From Chloroflexota bacterium (GTDB lineage Bacteria > Chloroflexota > UBA6077 > JACCZL01): a stretch of 45,418 bases of DNA. The first letter of the stretch is position 1, and the number at the start of each line of letters is the position of its first letter. Shown here in pieces: positions 26,853-34,589 of this stretch. The DNA lies in contig JADZEM010000116.1 in NCBI GenBank assembly GCA_020850535.1, forward strand, positions 1 to 45,418, in the 5' to 3' direction. Made by a program: the position numbers and the translations under genes. The notes under the pieces were generated by a model, which made no database searches, was not told the origin of the DNA, and saw only the letters and a list, made by a program, of their open reading frames with translations.

Positions 26853-27875
26853 GTGTCTGGACACCGCCCGCATCTGTGGCAGATCACGTGCAGTGCTCTC
26901 CTCGCTGCCCTCCTGGTGACGGTGCCCGCTGATTGGCTCAGCGGCGCGGCAGTTGCGGCGGACGGCTGTACGACCGATGGCGGGGTGCGGGCGTCCACCT
27001 GCCGGCTCGCGGACGGTCAGAGCGTTGAGGCGACGCTCGACGCCGCCAATCCGAGCCGCGTCTTCCGGGTGGACGTGCTCGCAGCTGATACGTCCGCCAG
27101 CTTTGAGCTGAGCGCCACTGGCGGCAGCACGAAGATCTCGGTGACGGACTGGCGTGGCGAGGTGCTGGCGTCCGGCCTGCGCGCAGACAGCGCGCCGAGC
27201 ATCGTCCTGAACGTCACGCTGCCGCAGCCGGGCGCCTACGGCGTGCTGGTGGCCGGCGACGCACCGCCTGACACGCCGACCTTTCGTGTCAAGGCCTCGC
27301 TGGCGACGCTGCCCGTCGCCATGCGCCCGGTCTGGCCGCCGCTCCTGGGCCAGCCTGATGGCCTCCTGACCGGCGAGCGCCAGCAGATCAAGACGCCGCG
27401 TGGTGGCACCTCCGCTGCTGGCGTGGCAGTGGCGCGGGCGCTCGGGTCGCCGCCGGACGGCATCGTCGCGGACTTCACGCTCGTCTCGGATGTGCGCTTC
27501 GAGCACATCGTGGGGCCGTCGGCGCTGACCGTGCGTTTCCGATTCGAGCCGGAGGCCGGCGGCGGCACCGGCTACGTGTTGTCGCTCGATCCGTTCGGTG
27601 GAGTCGTCTCCCTGGACAGCTTCGAGGAGGGCCAGCGACGCGCAGTCGTCGCGCACAAGCCGCTGCCGATCATGCCCAGCTCAGAGCGCCCCAACCGGCT
27701 GGTCGTTCAGGCGACCGGGCCATCGATCGCGGCAACGCTCGACGGCCAGCCGATCCTCGACGCCACCGACGACAGGTTCCCACGCGGCCTGATCGCCGTC
27801 GGGGTGGTGACCTGGTCCGACCCCGTCGCCGTCACCTTCGATCACCTGATGGTCGTGACGACCGCTGACCGGTAG
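26853..27875 (+). CDS. Secreted protein with lectin/laminin-G-like domain
   Basis: A protein of about 340 residues with a signal peptide (LWQITCSALLAALLVTVPAD, then an AVAA cleavage region) and therefore probably exported. The first half has a beta-rich module with ATLDAANPSRVFRVDV and QPGAYGVLVAGDAP, similar to bacterial PPC-type domains. The second half (from about residue 190) resembles a concanavalin-like/3-keto-disaccharide-hydrolase fold: ALTVRFRFEPEAGGGTGYVL, RLVVQATGPSIAATLDGQPI and GLIAVGVVTWSDPVAVTFDH. Start GTG 26853 follows GGAG by nine bases and sits directly before the signal peptide; earlier starts to 26781 are possible. A carbohydrate-binding role is inferred from fold resemblance only. 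Confidence 0.7.
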   Translation: MSGHRPHLWQITCSALLAALLVTVPADWLSGAAVAADGCTTDGGVRASTCRLADGQSVEATLDAANPSRVFRVDVLAADTSASFELSATGGSTKISVTDWRGEVLASGLRADSAPSIVLNVTLPQPGAYGVLVAGDAPPDTPTFRVKASLATLPVAMRPVWPPLLGQPDGLLTGERQQIKTPRGGTSAAGVAVARALGSPPDGIVADFTLVSDVRFEHIVGPSALTVRFRFEPEAGGGTGYVLSLDPFGGVVSLDSFEEGQRRAVVAHKPLPIMPSSERPNRLVVQATGPSIAATLDGQPILDATDDRFPRGLIAVGVVTWSDPVAVTFDHLMVVTTADR

Positions 27876-28004
27876 CGTCCGGGTGTCGGAGCGGGCCACA
27901 CGGCGCACCATGTCGCGCGCGGCTCCCACGCCGCCGAGGCCGCGCCCCGACAGTCCTCTTCCCCCAGGAAATCCCTTCGCAACGACGCAGAGGAGTTCTC
28001 ACAC

Positions 28005-29042
28005 ATGCTCGCCGCCATTCAGACCGGCGTCCGCACCATCGAGATGCGCGACGTTCCCGAGCCACAGCCGGACGACACCTACGGCATCGTCCGCGTGCGT
28101 CGCGTCGGCATCTGCGGCTCGGACCTGCACCCGTATCACGGGCGCGCCGAGCCGCAGTCGTTGCCGGCCGGCCATGAAGTCTGCGGCGAGGTCGTCAGCT
28201 TGCCGCCGAGCTACCAGGGGCCGGCCCGCGTCGGCGATCTGGTGGCCGTCGATTCGATTCTCGGCATGGCCTGCGGCGCGTGCAGTTTCTGCGCCACGGG
28301 GCAGGCGTTTCACTGCCCAGAGCGGCACACCGCCGTGTCGCCGGGCGGCGGGTTCGCGGAGTACTTCAAGCGCCGGCCGCAGAGCTTCTTTCCGCTGCCT
28401 CCCGGCCTGACGGCGCAGCATGGGGCGCTGGCCGAGCCGCTGGCGGTGGGCGTCCATGGCGTCCGCTGGCCCCGCATGCAACGGGGCGACACGGTGGTGG
28501 TCATCGGGGCGGGGACCATCGGGCTGATGACGCTGGTGGCGGCGAAGGCGCTCGGCGCGAGCCGCGTCTACATCACCGCGCGCCACGCCCACCAGGCCGC
28601 GATGGCGACGGCCCTCGGCGCGACGGCCGTCCTGCCCGAGTCCACGGAGAACGCGCTCGAACAGATCAGGACATTGACAGACGGCGTCGGCGCGGATCTG
28701 GTGGTCGAGACGGTGGGCGGCCACGCCGACACCCTCTCGACGGCCTGGGAGCTGGTCCGGCCGCAGGGCAAGGTGGCCGTCGTTGGCGTCTTCCCGGACC
28801 GGCTGCCGGTCGATCTGCTCAGGCCGCTCCAGAAGGAGGTCTGGGTCACGTTCCCGATCTGCTACGGCGTCGTCGACGGCCGCCACGACTACGAGGTGGC
28901 GCTGGAGCTGATGGCGACCGCCAAGGCCCCGGTCGAGCAGATGGTGACCCGCACCTTCCCGCTGGCCGAGGCCCCCGCCGCCTTCAAGATGGCAGCGGAC
29001 AAGGGCACGGGCGCGGTCAAGATCCACCTCACCAACGAGTGA
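28005..29042 (+). CDS. Zinc-binding medium-chain dehydrogenase
   Basis: A 345-residue alcohol/polyol dehydrogenase of the zinc MDR superfamily, NAD(P)-dependent. The catalytic zinc site is shown by GICGSDLHPYHG and PAGHEVCGEVV; the structural zinc lobe is complete, with four cysteines in GMACGACSFCATGQAFHCPE. The Rossmann motif is VVVIGAGTIGLMTLVAA. Sorbitol, threonine or other secondary alcohol dehydrogenation is possible; the LAEPLAVGVHGVRW phrase is common across the family and does not fix substrate. A GAGGAG ribosome site precedes ATG 28005 by nine bases. It reads convergently to ftsZ, with a perfect hairpin in the gap. Confidence 0.93.
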   Translation: MLAAIQTGVRTIEMRDVPEPQPDDTYGIVRVRRVGICGSDLHPYHGRAEPQSLPAGHEVCGEVVSLPPSYQGPARVGDLVAVDSILGMACGACSFCATGQAFHCPERHTAVSPGGGFAEYFKRRPQSFFPLPPGLTAQHGALAEPLAVGVHGVRWPRMQRGDTVVVIGAGTIGLMTLVAAKALGASRVYITARHAHQAAMATALGATAVLPESTENALEQIRTLTDGVGADLVVETVGGHADTLSTAWELVRPQGKVAVVGVFPDRLPVDLLRPLQKEVWVTFPICYGVVDGRHDYEVALELMATAKAPVEQMVTRTFPLAEAPAAFKMAADKGTGAVKIHLTNE

Positions 29043-29084
29043 GCAGCGCCGCGGCACGCAGTGCTGCTCGGGCCACGACATGAA

Positions 29085-29118
29085 GACGCCCCCGCGCGGC
29101 CCAACGCGCGGGGGCGTC
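29085..29118. terminator. Perfect 14-bp hairpin between convergent adh-like and ftsZ genes
   Basis: GACGCCCCCGCGCG (29085-29098), a six-base loop GCCCAA, then its exact complement CGCGCGGGGGCGTC (29105-29118). Flanks have no clear T-run on either strand, so termination may rely on the very strong stem. It lies 43 bases after the dehydrogenase stop and 21 bases beyond the ftsZ stop. Confidence 0.7.
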
Positions 29119-29138
29119 CGACGCTGATCTGACCCGGG

Positions 29139-30437
29139 CTAGCGCCGCCGCCTCAGGAACGACGGCAGGTCGATATCGTCGTCGTCGTCCAGCGGGGAGC
29201 CGCTCGGCCGTCGCCGCCACGAGGTGCGCGCGTCGTCCGGGGGCGCGGCGCGCTCATCGTCGCGCCGGGACTCGCGGCGCGGGCGAGCATCCTCGTAGGG
29301 AAGCTCCAGCGTCTCGCGGCGGGCCAGTCGCTCGCGGTCGCGTGGCGCAGCCTCACGCGATGGCTCGACCCGACGCAGACCACGCTCGGACGGGCCGGTC
29401 CGCAGCCCCGTCGCGATGACGGTGACGCGCAGCTCCTTCTGGTAGCGCGGGTGGATGACCGCGCCGAAAATGATGTTCGCGCTCGGGTCCACGACCTCGG
29501 AGATGACGTTCGCGGCCTCGGTGACCTCGTGCAGCGTCAGGTCAGCCCCGCCGGTGACGTTGATCAGGACGCCGGTCGCGCCCTCAATCGACGTCTCCAG
29601 CAGCGAACTGGTGATGGCCGCGCGTGCCGCCTCGGCCCCGCGCTCCTCGCCCACGGCCTCACCCATCGCCATCAGCGCGGTGCCAGCGTTGCCCATCACG
29701 GCCTTGACGTCGGCGAAGTCGAGGTTGATCAGGCCGGTCTGGGTCACAAGGTCGGAGATGCCCTGGACGCCCTGCCGCAGCACGTCATCCGCCAGCCTGA
29801 AGGCATCCACGACGGTCATCTGGTTGTCGGCCATCTTGAGGAGACGGTCGTTCGGGATGACCACCAGCGCATCGACGTTGGTGCGCAGTTCCTCAATGCC
29901 CTGCATTGCGTTCTTGAGACGGCGATTGCCCTCGAACCCGAACGGCAGGGTGACCACGCCAACGGTGAGCGCGCCGACCGCCCGTGCCGCCTCGGCCACG
30001 ACCGGCGACGCACCGGTGCCGGTGCCGCCGCCCATCCCCGCCGTCACGAACACCATGTCCGCCCCTTCGAGTGCGTCCACGATCTCGTGCTGCGTCAGCT
30101 GCGCGGCTTTCAGGCCCTCCTCGGGCTTGCCGCCCGCACCCAGGCCGCGCCCGGACCGGCCGCCGAGCAGGATTTTGCGGAGCGCGCTGGAGTTCGCAAG
30201 CGCCTGCGCGTCGGTGTTGACCGCGATAAACTCGACGCCTGGCACGCCAGCTTCGACCATGCGGTTGACGGCGTTCCCGCCGCCGCCGCCGACGCCGACG
30301 ATCTTGACCTCGGTGAAGCCCTTGGCGGCCGTCGCGAACGGCGCCTCGACGATCCTGGGTACGACCGCGGCCGGTCGGCTCGGCTCCTCGAGCCGAGACG
30401 GGTCGAACCCACCATGCGGACGGTCAGACCTGGCCAC
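29139..30437 (-). CDS. ftsZ: Cell division protein FtsZ
   Basis: The tubulin-like GTPase that builds the division ring. The 432-residue product starts with a short variable tail, then IVGVGGGGGNAVNRM, NTDAQAL, the tubulin signature GGGTGTGASPV (residues about 136-146) and VDAFRLADDVLRQGVQG. The C-terminal linker is long, Arg/Glu/Asp-rich and disordered, ending in the conserved FtsA/ZipA-type tail DIDLPSFLRRRR. Start is GTG 30437, eight bases after a strong AAGGAGGT. This start overlaps the end of the parA gene by 14 bases. No ftsA, ftsQ or mur genes lie in the window, so the usual dcw context is absent. Confidence 0.97.
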   Translation of the reverse strand: MARSDRPHGGFDPSRLEEPSRPAAVVPRIVEAPFATAAKGFTEVKIVGVGGGGGNAVNRMVEAGVPGVEFIAVNTDAQALANSSALRKILLGGRSGRGLGAGGKPEEGLKAAQLTQHEIVDALEGADMVFVTAGMGGGTGTGASPVVAEAARAVGALTVGVVTLPFGFEGNRRLKNAMQGIEELRTNVDALVVIPNDRLLKMADNQMTVVDAFRLADDVLRQGVQGISDLVTQTGLINLDFADVKAVMGNAGTALMAMGEAVGEERGAEAARAAITSSLLETSIEGATGVLINVTGGADLTLHEVTEAANVISEVVDPSANIIFGAVIHPRYQKELRVTVIATGLRTGPSERGLRRVEPSREAAPRDRERLARRETLELPYEDARPRRESRRDDERAAPPDDARTSWRRRPSGSPLDDDDDIDLPSFLRRRR

Positions 30438-31188
30438 GGCGTAGTACCTCCTTCGCGAGTGCGGTGTAGATGTCAGCGGCGCGCTCAGCGCCCTGGTAGC
30501 CGAAGACCGACGTGCCGGCCGAGCTGGCCTCAAGCACTTTACTGCTGGTGCCAACCTCGGTTTCAAAGACGAGCGCACCCCAGCGCTCCCGGAGATACTC
30601 GGACACCTGCTTCTCCTCCCGCAGCCGGCGGTCCAGCTTGCTGAGCAGGATGCCGATGATCTGGAGCTTCGGATTGAGATAGAGCACCTCTTGAATGCTC
30701 TCTTCGATCATCTGGAGGCCTTGCAGCGAGAAGAAACGGGCCTCGGTGGGGATCAGCACGCAATCTGCTGCCACCAGCGCATTGATCGTCAGCAGGCCAA
30801 GCGAGGGCGGCGTGTCGATCAGGACGAAGTCGTAGCCGGCCGCGTACCGCGCGATCTGGTCCCGCAGACGCTGCTCGCGGCCGAGCTTGTTCATCAGCGC
30901 CGCTTCGGCGGACGCCAGCGAGAGGGTCGCGGGGGTCACATCGACCTGGCCGGTGCCGTTGGAGACTTTGACCACCGGCAGCGGCGCACGATAGTCGAGC
31001 AGGGCCTCAGCAACCGTCTGCTCCGTCGACTTGGAGATGCCCACGGCGCTCGTCAGATTGCCTTGAGGATCCATGTCGATCAGGAGGACGCGCTGTCCCT
31101 GGCGTGCCAGTGCAGCACCCAGATTGGTGGTCGTCGTCGTCTTACCGACGCCCCCCTTCTGGTTCGCTACGGCGATGACGGTGGGCAT
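30424..31188 (-). CDS. ParA/Soj-family ATPase
   Basis: A 254-residue chromosome-partition type ATPase. The deviant Walker A is VANQKGGVGKTTTTTNLGAA, followed by IDMDPQGNLTSAVG, the Walker B phrase FVLIDTPPSLGLLTINALVA and LQGLQMIEESIQEV, typical of Soj/ParA. It most likely partners a ParB and parS, but no parB is in the window. The frame runs 14 bases into ftsZ, whose ribosome site is inside the end of this gene, so translation of ftsZ is likely linked. ATG 31188 gives a normal N-terminus; GTG 31200 would add four residues. The gene-neighbour linkage suggests ties between segregation and division, possibly a MipZ-like role, which is inference. Confidence 0.93.
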   Translation of the reverse strand: MPTVIAVANQKGGVGKTTTTTNLGAALARQGQRVLLIDMDPQGNLTSAVGISKSTEQTVAEALLDYRAPLPVVKVSNGTGQVDVTPATLSLASAEAALMNKLGREQRLRDQIARYAAGYDFVLIDTPPSLGLLTINALVAADCVLIPTEARFFSLQGLQMIEESIQEVLYLNPKLQIIGILLSKLDRRLREEKQVSEYLRERWGALVFETEVGTSSKVLEASSAGTSVFGYQGAERAADIYTALAKEVLRRGQV

Positions 31189-31305
31189 GGATCCAGGCAC
31201 TCCGATGCGTCAAGAGTTCCCACTCTGGCGCAGAAAAAGCGTATCACTGCGATGCGGCCAGTATCAATGAAACCCCTATTCCACGGTGTACTCGAAGGGC
31301 CGATC

Positions 31306-31334
31306 TTGACAGGGCTGTGAGGCGCCCCTATGCT
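31306..31334 (+). promoter_or_regulatory. Near-consensus promoter for the zinc-ribbon/SH3 gene
   Basis: TTGACA (31306-31311), 17-base spacer, TATGCT (31329-31334). Transcription would begin near 31341, giving a 60-base leader before ATG 31401. Confidence 0.75.
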
Positions 31335-31400
31335 ACGTCGGTCCTCCGTCGCGTCCGGGCGTCGTGCTGAGGCCCGCAGTGGAGGCGGTTTCTTCAACTC

Positions 31401-32012
31401 ATGAGTGTACAGGTCTGCCCAGGCTGTCAAGGGCGCAATCTTCCTGAGGCAGCACAATGTGAATGGTGCGGGCGTCCGTTTGACGGCCGCGCAACCGGCT
31501 TCTCCCTTCGCTGGTGGCACATCGCCACAGTGGTGCTGTTCGGCTTCGTCATCGTGGCAACGATCAGCCTGGTGTACTTGAGCGCCAACCGCCTGCCCTC
31601 GATCGCCGATTTCCGCCCGAAGCCGGCGCCGTCCCCGACAGTCCGCGTCGAGCCGACGACCCTCCCCACGCGGGCAGCCACGCCGGCCTTGACACTGGCC
31701 ACGCCGATCCCCGCGCCATCGCCGGTTGCGGCCCCACCGCCGCCCTCGCCCACTGCCGAGCCTGCGCGGTACGCCCGCGTGGTCAACACGAACGGCCTCG
31801 GCGTGTTCCTGCGCGAGGAGCCGGGTTCGCAGAGCCAGCGCATCCAGCCGGCCGTCGCCGAGGGCGCCTTACTGCGGCTGGTCGGTCCAGAGCAGACGGT
31901 CCAGGCGCAGAACTGGCGCCTGACGGAGCACGAGGCCCGAGGTGTGCAAGGCTGGGTGCCGGCGCAGTACCTGCTCCAGGTTGACGCCGCGCCAACCCCC
32001 GGTCGGCCCTGA
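31401..32012 (+). CDS. Zinc-ribbon membrane protein with SH3-like domain
   Basis: A 203-residue protein not recognised as a named family. The N-terminal CPGCQGRNLPEAAQCEWCG (residues 6-24) is a four-cysteine zinc ribbon, followed by a single membrane helix (WWHIATVVLFGFVIVATISL, about 38-58). A Pro/Thr/Ala-rich linker to about residue 125 leads to a beta-rich C-terminal module (RVVNTNGLGVFLREEPGSQS, then GVQGWVPAQYLL) that resembles bacterial SH3 domains. The ribbon should be cytoplasmic and the SH3-like part outside the membrane. A near-consensus promoter lies just upstream. A cell-wall-binding role for the outer domain is an inference. Confidence 0.75.
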   Translation: MSVQVCPGCQGRNLPEAAQCEWCGRPFDGRATGFSLRWWHIATVVLFGFVIVATISLVYLSANRLPSIADFRPKPAPSPTVRVEPTTLPTRAATPALTLATPIPAPSPVAAPPPPSPTAEPARYARVVNTNGLGVFLREEPGSQSQRIQPAVAEGALLRLVGPEQTVQAQNWRLTEHEARGVQGWVPAQYLLQVDAAPTPGRP

Positions 32013-32053
32013 CGATCTCCACACGGGAGGCCCGCGTCACAGTGCCGTACCAG

Positions 32054-32082
32054 TTGTCCTGACCTCGCCGCGCACCTATAAT
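32054..32082 (+). promoter_or_regulatory. Promoter with perfect TATAAT before small membrane-protein gene
   Basis: TTGTCC (32054-32059), 17-base spacer, TATAAT (32077-32082). Transcription would begin near 32089, about 47 bases before ATG 32136. Confidence 0.78.
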
Positions 32083-32135
32083 GGAGGGGACTGCCGGTCC
32101 GGCCGGCCGAACCCCCTGAGAGGGTGCTGAGCACC

Positions 32136-32579
32136 ATGCCCCAGCAATGGGAGCGCGAGATCGACGAGCTCTTGCAGCGCCGTGAGGCGAAGCTGAAGCG
32201 GGAGCCAGTCAGCCGCCGTGTCACGCGGCAGAGCGCACCGATGATGTCGGGGGCGTCGGGCATCCTGCGGACGTTTCTGCGCTACTCGCCCGTCGAGCAA
32301 TTCATGATCGCCAGCATCTTCCTGGTGGCGGTCGCCTTCGGCCTGAGCATCTTCCCGAACATGGCCGACATCGCCCGGTGGGCCAGCCTGCTCAGCATCC
32401 TGTTCTTCGTGCTGGCCATCGCCCTCTCGGTCGCCAGCCGGCGCAGCCAGGGTGGTGGCACAAAGCGCTGGCGAGACCGGGACGTTGGCTACGGTTCCAA
32501 CTACGGAGCCTCGCAGCCAACGGTCTGGGCGAGCGTGCAGCGCTGGTGGAAGCGCCGCAAGTTCCGCCGGCTGCAATAG
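32136..32579 (+). CDS. Small membrane protein, function unknown
   Basis: A 147-residue protein with a charged N-terminal segment (WEREIDELLQRREAKLKREP, likely coiled coil) and two membrane helices (about residues 50-71 and 79-99), followed by an Arg/Trp-rich basic tail that ends KRRKFRRLQ. It does not match a family I can name. ATG 32136 is favoured over GTG 32124 because GAGAGGG lies at about 12 bases. It has its own near-perfect promoter and a strong G/C hairpin just after the stop, so it looks like a monocistronic unit. Confidence 0.65.
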   Translation: MPQQWEREIDELLQRREAKLKREPVSRRVTRQSAPMMSGASGILRTFLRYSPVEQFMIASIFLVAVAFGLSIFPNMADIARWASLLSILFFVLAIALSVASRRSQGGGTKRWRDRDVGYGSNYGASQPTVWASVQRWWKRRKFRRLQ

Positions 32580-32588
32580 GGCGATCCT

Positions 32589-32612
32589 GCCGGGGGGCAC
32601 GCGGCCCCCGGC
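32589..32612. terminator. Hairpin between convergent membrane-protein and peptidase genes
   Basis: GCCGGGGG (32589-32596) pairs with CCCCCGGC (32605-32612) around an eight-base loop. It lies 10 bases after one stop and two bases from the other, so it probably ends both transcripts. Rightwards it is followed by GCTCATTT. Confidence 0.65.
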
Positions 32613-32614
32613 GC

Positions 32615-33502
32615 TCATTTCAGCAGGCCGCTGTCGATCCAGGCGACGGTCCCGCCCGAGATCACCTTCTGCCAGACGCGGCCCGCTACCGTTTGCGTTG
32701 CGCCACCGTCTACCAGCCGCGTGCCATCCGCAACCACCGTCACGATGCGGCCATCCGTGCCGGGCGCCGCGCGCAGTCGCGCGCCCAGGCCGCCGGTCTC
32801 GACGACGAGGCTCCCGACCCCGATGGGGGTTGCAGGCCGCACGGACATGGCCGCGACCACACCCGAGCCAGCGGACGCGGTCGCGCTCGCGGGCGAGAGA
32901 AACAGCGTGTGCGTCGGCACGCCGGTCCCCAGCGCGCCGATCTCCTGCATGCTGAACCAGCGGCGGCCCGCCGCCGAGCGCAGCACCATCGCGCTCTGCG
33001 CCAGATCGAACTTGCCGCTCGCGGCGTCGTACCGTTCGGCCACAAAGTAGTGTCCTGGCTGATCGGTGGTGCCGCGCCCGCCCGTCCGAATGATCACGGG
33101 CCGCCCGGCCTGCAGCTCCCGCACGATCCTCGCCTGGTTGACCCCCACCTCCAGCGTGGCCGGGATCTTGAGCCGCGTGAGCAGGCTGAGCTGTCCCCAG
33201 GGGCCGGTCATCCCATAGGTCGGGGTCCAGCCCACCTCACGGGCCACCGCGACGGCTGTGTCCAACGAGATGGTGCGGCCCACGGCCCGGGCAAACGCCA
33301 CGGCCGCCGCTGGTCCGCAAGCTGCCTGGGCCTCCCGCGGCGTCAACGAACGGCCGCTGAAGAGCTGACTCGGGGTCAGGTTGCCCGGACGCTCGGTCGG
33401 GACGTACTCCACGGCCAGCACGTATGCCGGCGCGCCACTCAGCACGACCGCCAGCGCGGTCACCCCCGCCAGCAGCCCACGCCGCACTGCCCAACAGCCC
33501 AT
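32615..33502 (-). CDS. Exported C39-like cysteine peptidase with SH3-like domain
   Basis: A 295-residue protein with a signal peptide (AVRRGLLAGVTALAVVLSGA). Residues about 50-190 resemble a C39/papain-like peptidase: the nucleophile Cys is in AQAACGPAAAVAFARAVG and the His in TTDQPGHYFVAERYD. The C-terminal part (GSLVVETGGLGARLRAAPGT to GTVAWIDSGLL) looks like a bacterial SH3 domain, so it may attach to the cell wall. No ABC-transporter domain is attached, so it is not a bacteriocin-processing exporter. ATG 33502 follows GAGG. Cargo or substrate is unknown; exported hydrolase with wall-binding is the safest reading. Confidence 0.75.
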   Translation of the reverse strand: MGCWAVRRGLLAGVTALAVVLSGAPAYVLAVEYVPTERPGNLTPSQLFSGRSLTPREAQAACGPAAAVAFARAVGRTISLDTAVAVAREVGWTPTYGMTGPWGQLSLLTRLKIPATLEVGVNQARIVRELQAGRPVIIRTGGRGTTDQPGHYFVAERYDAASGKFDLAQSAMVLRSAAGRRWFSMQEIGALGTGVPTHTLFLSPASATASAGSGVVAAMSVRPATPIGVGSLVVETGGLGARLRAAPGTDGRIVTVVADGTRLVDGGATQTVAGRVWQKVISGGTVAWIDSGLLK

Positions 33503-33759
33503 GTGTCAACCTCGCCATCGGAGTTCCCGCCACGGTACTCGCGAAGGCGACGCTGCGAGCATCTCCGGCATCACAGTCTGGGGTCGCCGGCCCAGGCGTG
33601 CCCGATATGGTGACAAGGTGCGGCACACGGTGGCACTGTGGTGCACGCTCGCGCCCAGCGGAGTCGCCTCACCCGGGCTCGCGTATCCGCTACCATCGAT
33701 CTGTGGATGCGCGTTGCGCGTCTCCGTCGAGCTAGCGACCATCGCGCAGGGGCTGTCCG

Positions 33760-34422
33760 ATGCCGTTCTTCGTGGCGATCCGTCAGCAGGCCTGGCCTGA
33801 CCGATTGCCGATGCTGCTGGCGGCCATCCGCGACAACTTCGCGGCGTCACGGATGAACGCGCCCGGCCGCCACGCGGCCCGCGTCTTTCAGCGCCTCCAC
33901 GAGCCGACCTCCCTGCTCGCCATCAGCGAGTGGGAGAACCAGGCGGCGTACGAGGCGCATCGCGGGTCCGCCGAGCTGCGCCTCGCGATGGAAGCGGCCG
34001 GCCCCACGGCGACCATCGACACGCTCGACCGCCTGCACCTGTTCGAGCGGATGAACGAGCGTCCAGGCGTCGTCGCCTGCGTCACCATCGCCATGGCTGC
34101 CGAGCACCTCCACGCCGTCGAGACGTTTCTCCTGGGTCCGACCCGCCGCAGCATGGTGGCGAGTCCGTCCCTGGCCTCACGAGAGCTGTACCGCTTCCAG
34201 CAGCCCGTCGAGGGGCAGCGTCAGCTCCTCGTGGTGCACAGTTGGCGGTCCCTGGCCGATCTCGACCGTTTCCGGAGCCTTGACGCCCTGGAGTTCGAGC
34301 AGCGGCTGCGCGACCTCGGCGCAACCGTCGACCGGTTCACTGGCGAGATCGCCGCCGAATACTCGCGGATGCAGCGTCTGCCGGACGGCGCTGCACCGGA
34401 CGGCGCGCCCGAACTCCCGTAG
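33760..34422 (+). CDS. Duplicated antibiotic-biosynthesis-monooxygenase-fold (dimeric alpha/beta barrel) protein
   Basis: A 220-residue protein with two tandem copies of an ABM-like ferredoxin fold: copy one (about 1-95) ends with SLLAISEWENQAAYEAHRGS; copy two (about 105-200) has RQLLVVHSWRSLADLDRF. Each copy has the strand-helix pattern and Trp-phrases (ISEWENQ, VHSWRS) of the family. ABM-fold proteins include small monooxygenases and heme-degrading enzymes, and many have no known substrate. The start is ATG 33760, preceded by AGGGG. A divergent promoter region separates it from the C39-like gene. Confidence 0.65.
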   Translation: MPFFVAIRQQAWPDRLPMLLAAIRDNFAASRMNAPGRHAARVFQRLHEPTSLLAISEWENQAAYEAHRGSAELRLAMEAAGPTATIDTLDRLHLFERMNERPGVVACVTIAMAAEHLHAVETFLLGPTRRSMVASPSLASRELYRFQQPVEGQRQLLVVHSWRSLADLDRFRSLDALEFEQRLRDLGATVDRFTGEIAAEYSRMQRLPDGAAPDGAPELP

Positions 34423-34427
34423 CCCTC

Positions 34428-34487
34428 GCGTCAGGCGTCAGGATGTGCAACCCAGTGTGTTGAAAAACCTGACGCCAATCTGACGCC
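34428..34487. promoter_or_regulatory. Cluster of four GCGTCAG / CTGACGC heptamers upstream of sigma-factor gene
   Basis: GCGTCAG at 34428-34434 and 34435-34441, then the reverse form CTGACGC at 34469-34475 and 34480-34486. GGCGTCAGG (34434-34442) and CCTGACGCC (34468-34476) form a 9-bp inverted repeat with a 25-base loop. This could be a terminator stem for the previous gene or a set of binding half-sites controlling the sigma-factor gene 103 bases downstream. Confidence 0.5.
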
Positions 34488-34589
34488 GAAACCCATCACG
34501 CTAACGGCGGCCTCACGCCTCCTGCCCCACACTACGGGAGGAACGCAGCAGGGCCGAACGAACGGCAAGGCGCGAAGGGGACAGGGACG

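Noticed and set aside
26486-27656. Leftward frame of about 408 codons overlapping the secreted lectin-like gene and ftsH start region
   Set aside because: Composition is shadow-like, no domains, and the opposite strand has a signal peptide and conserved-looking fold.
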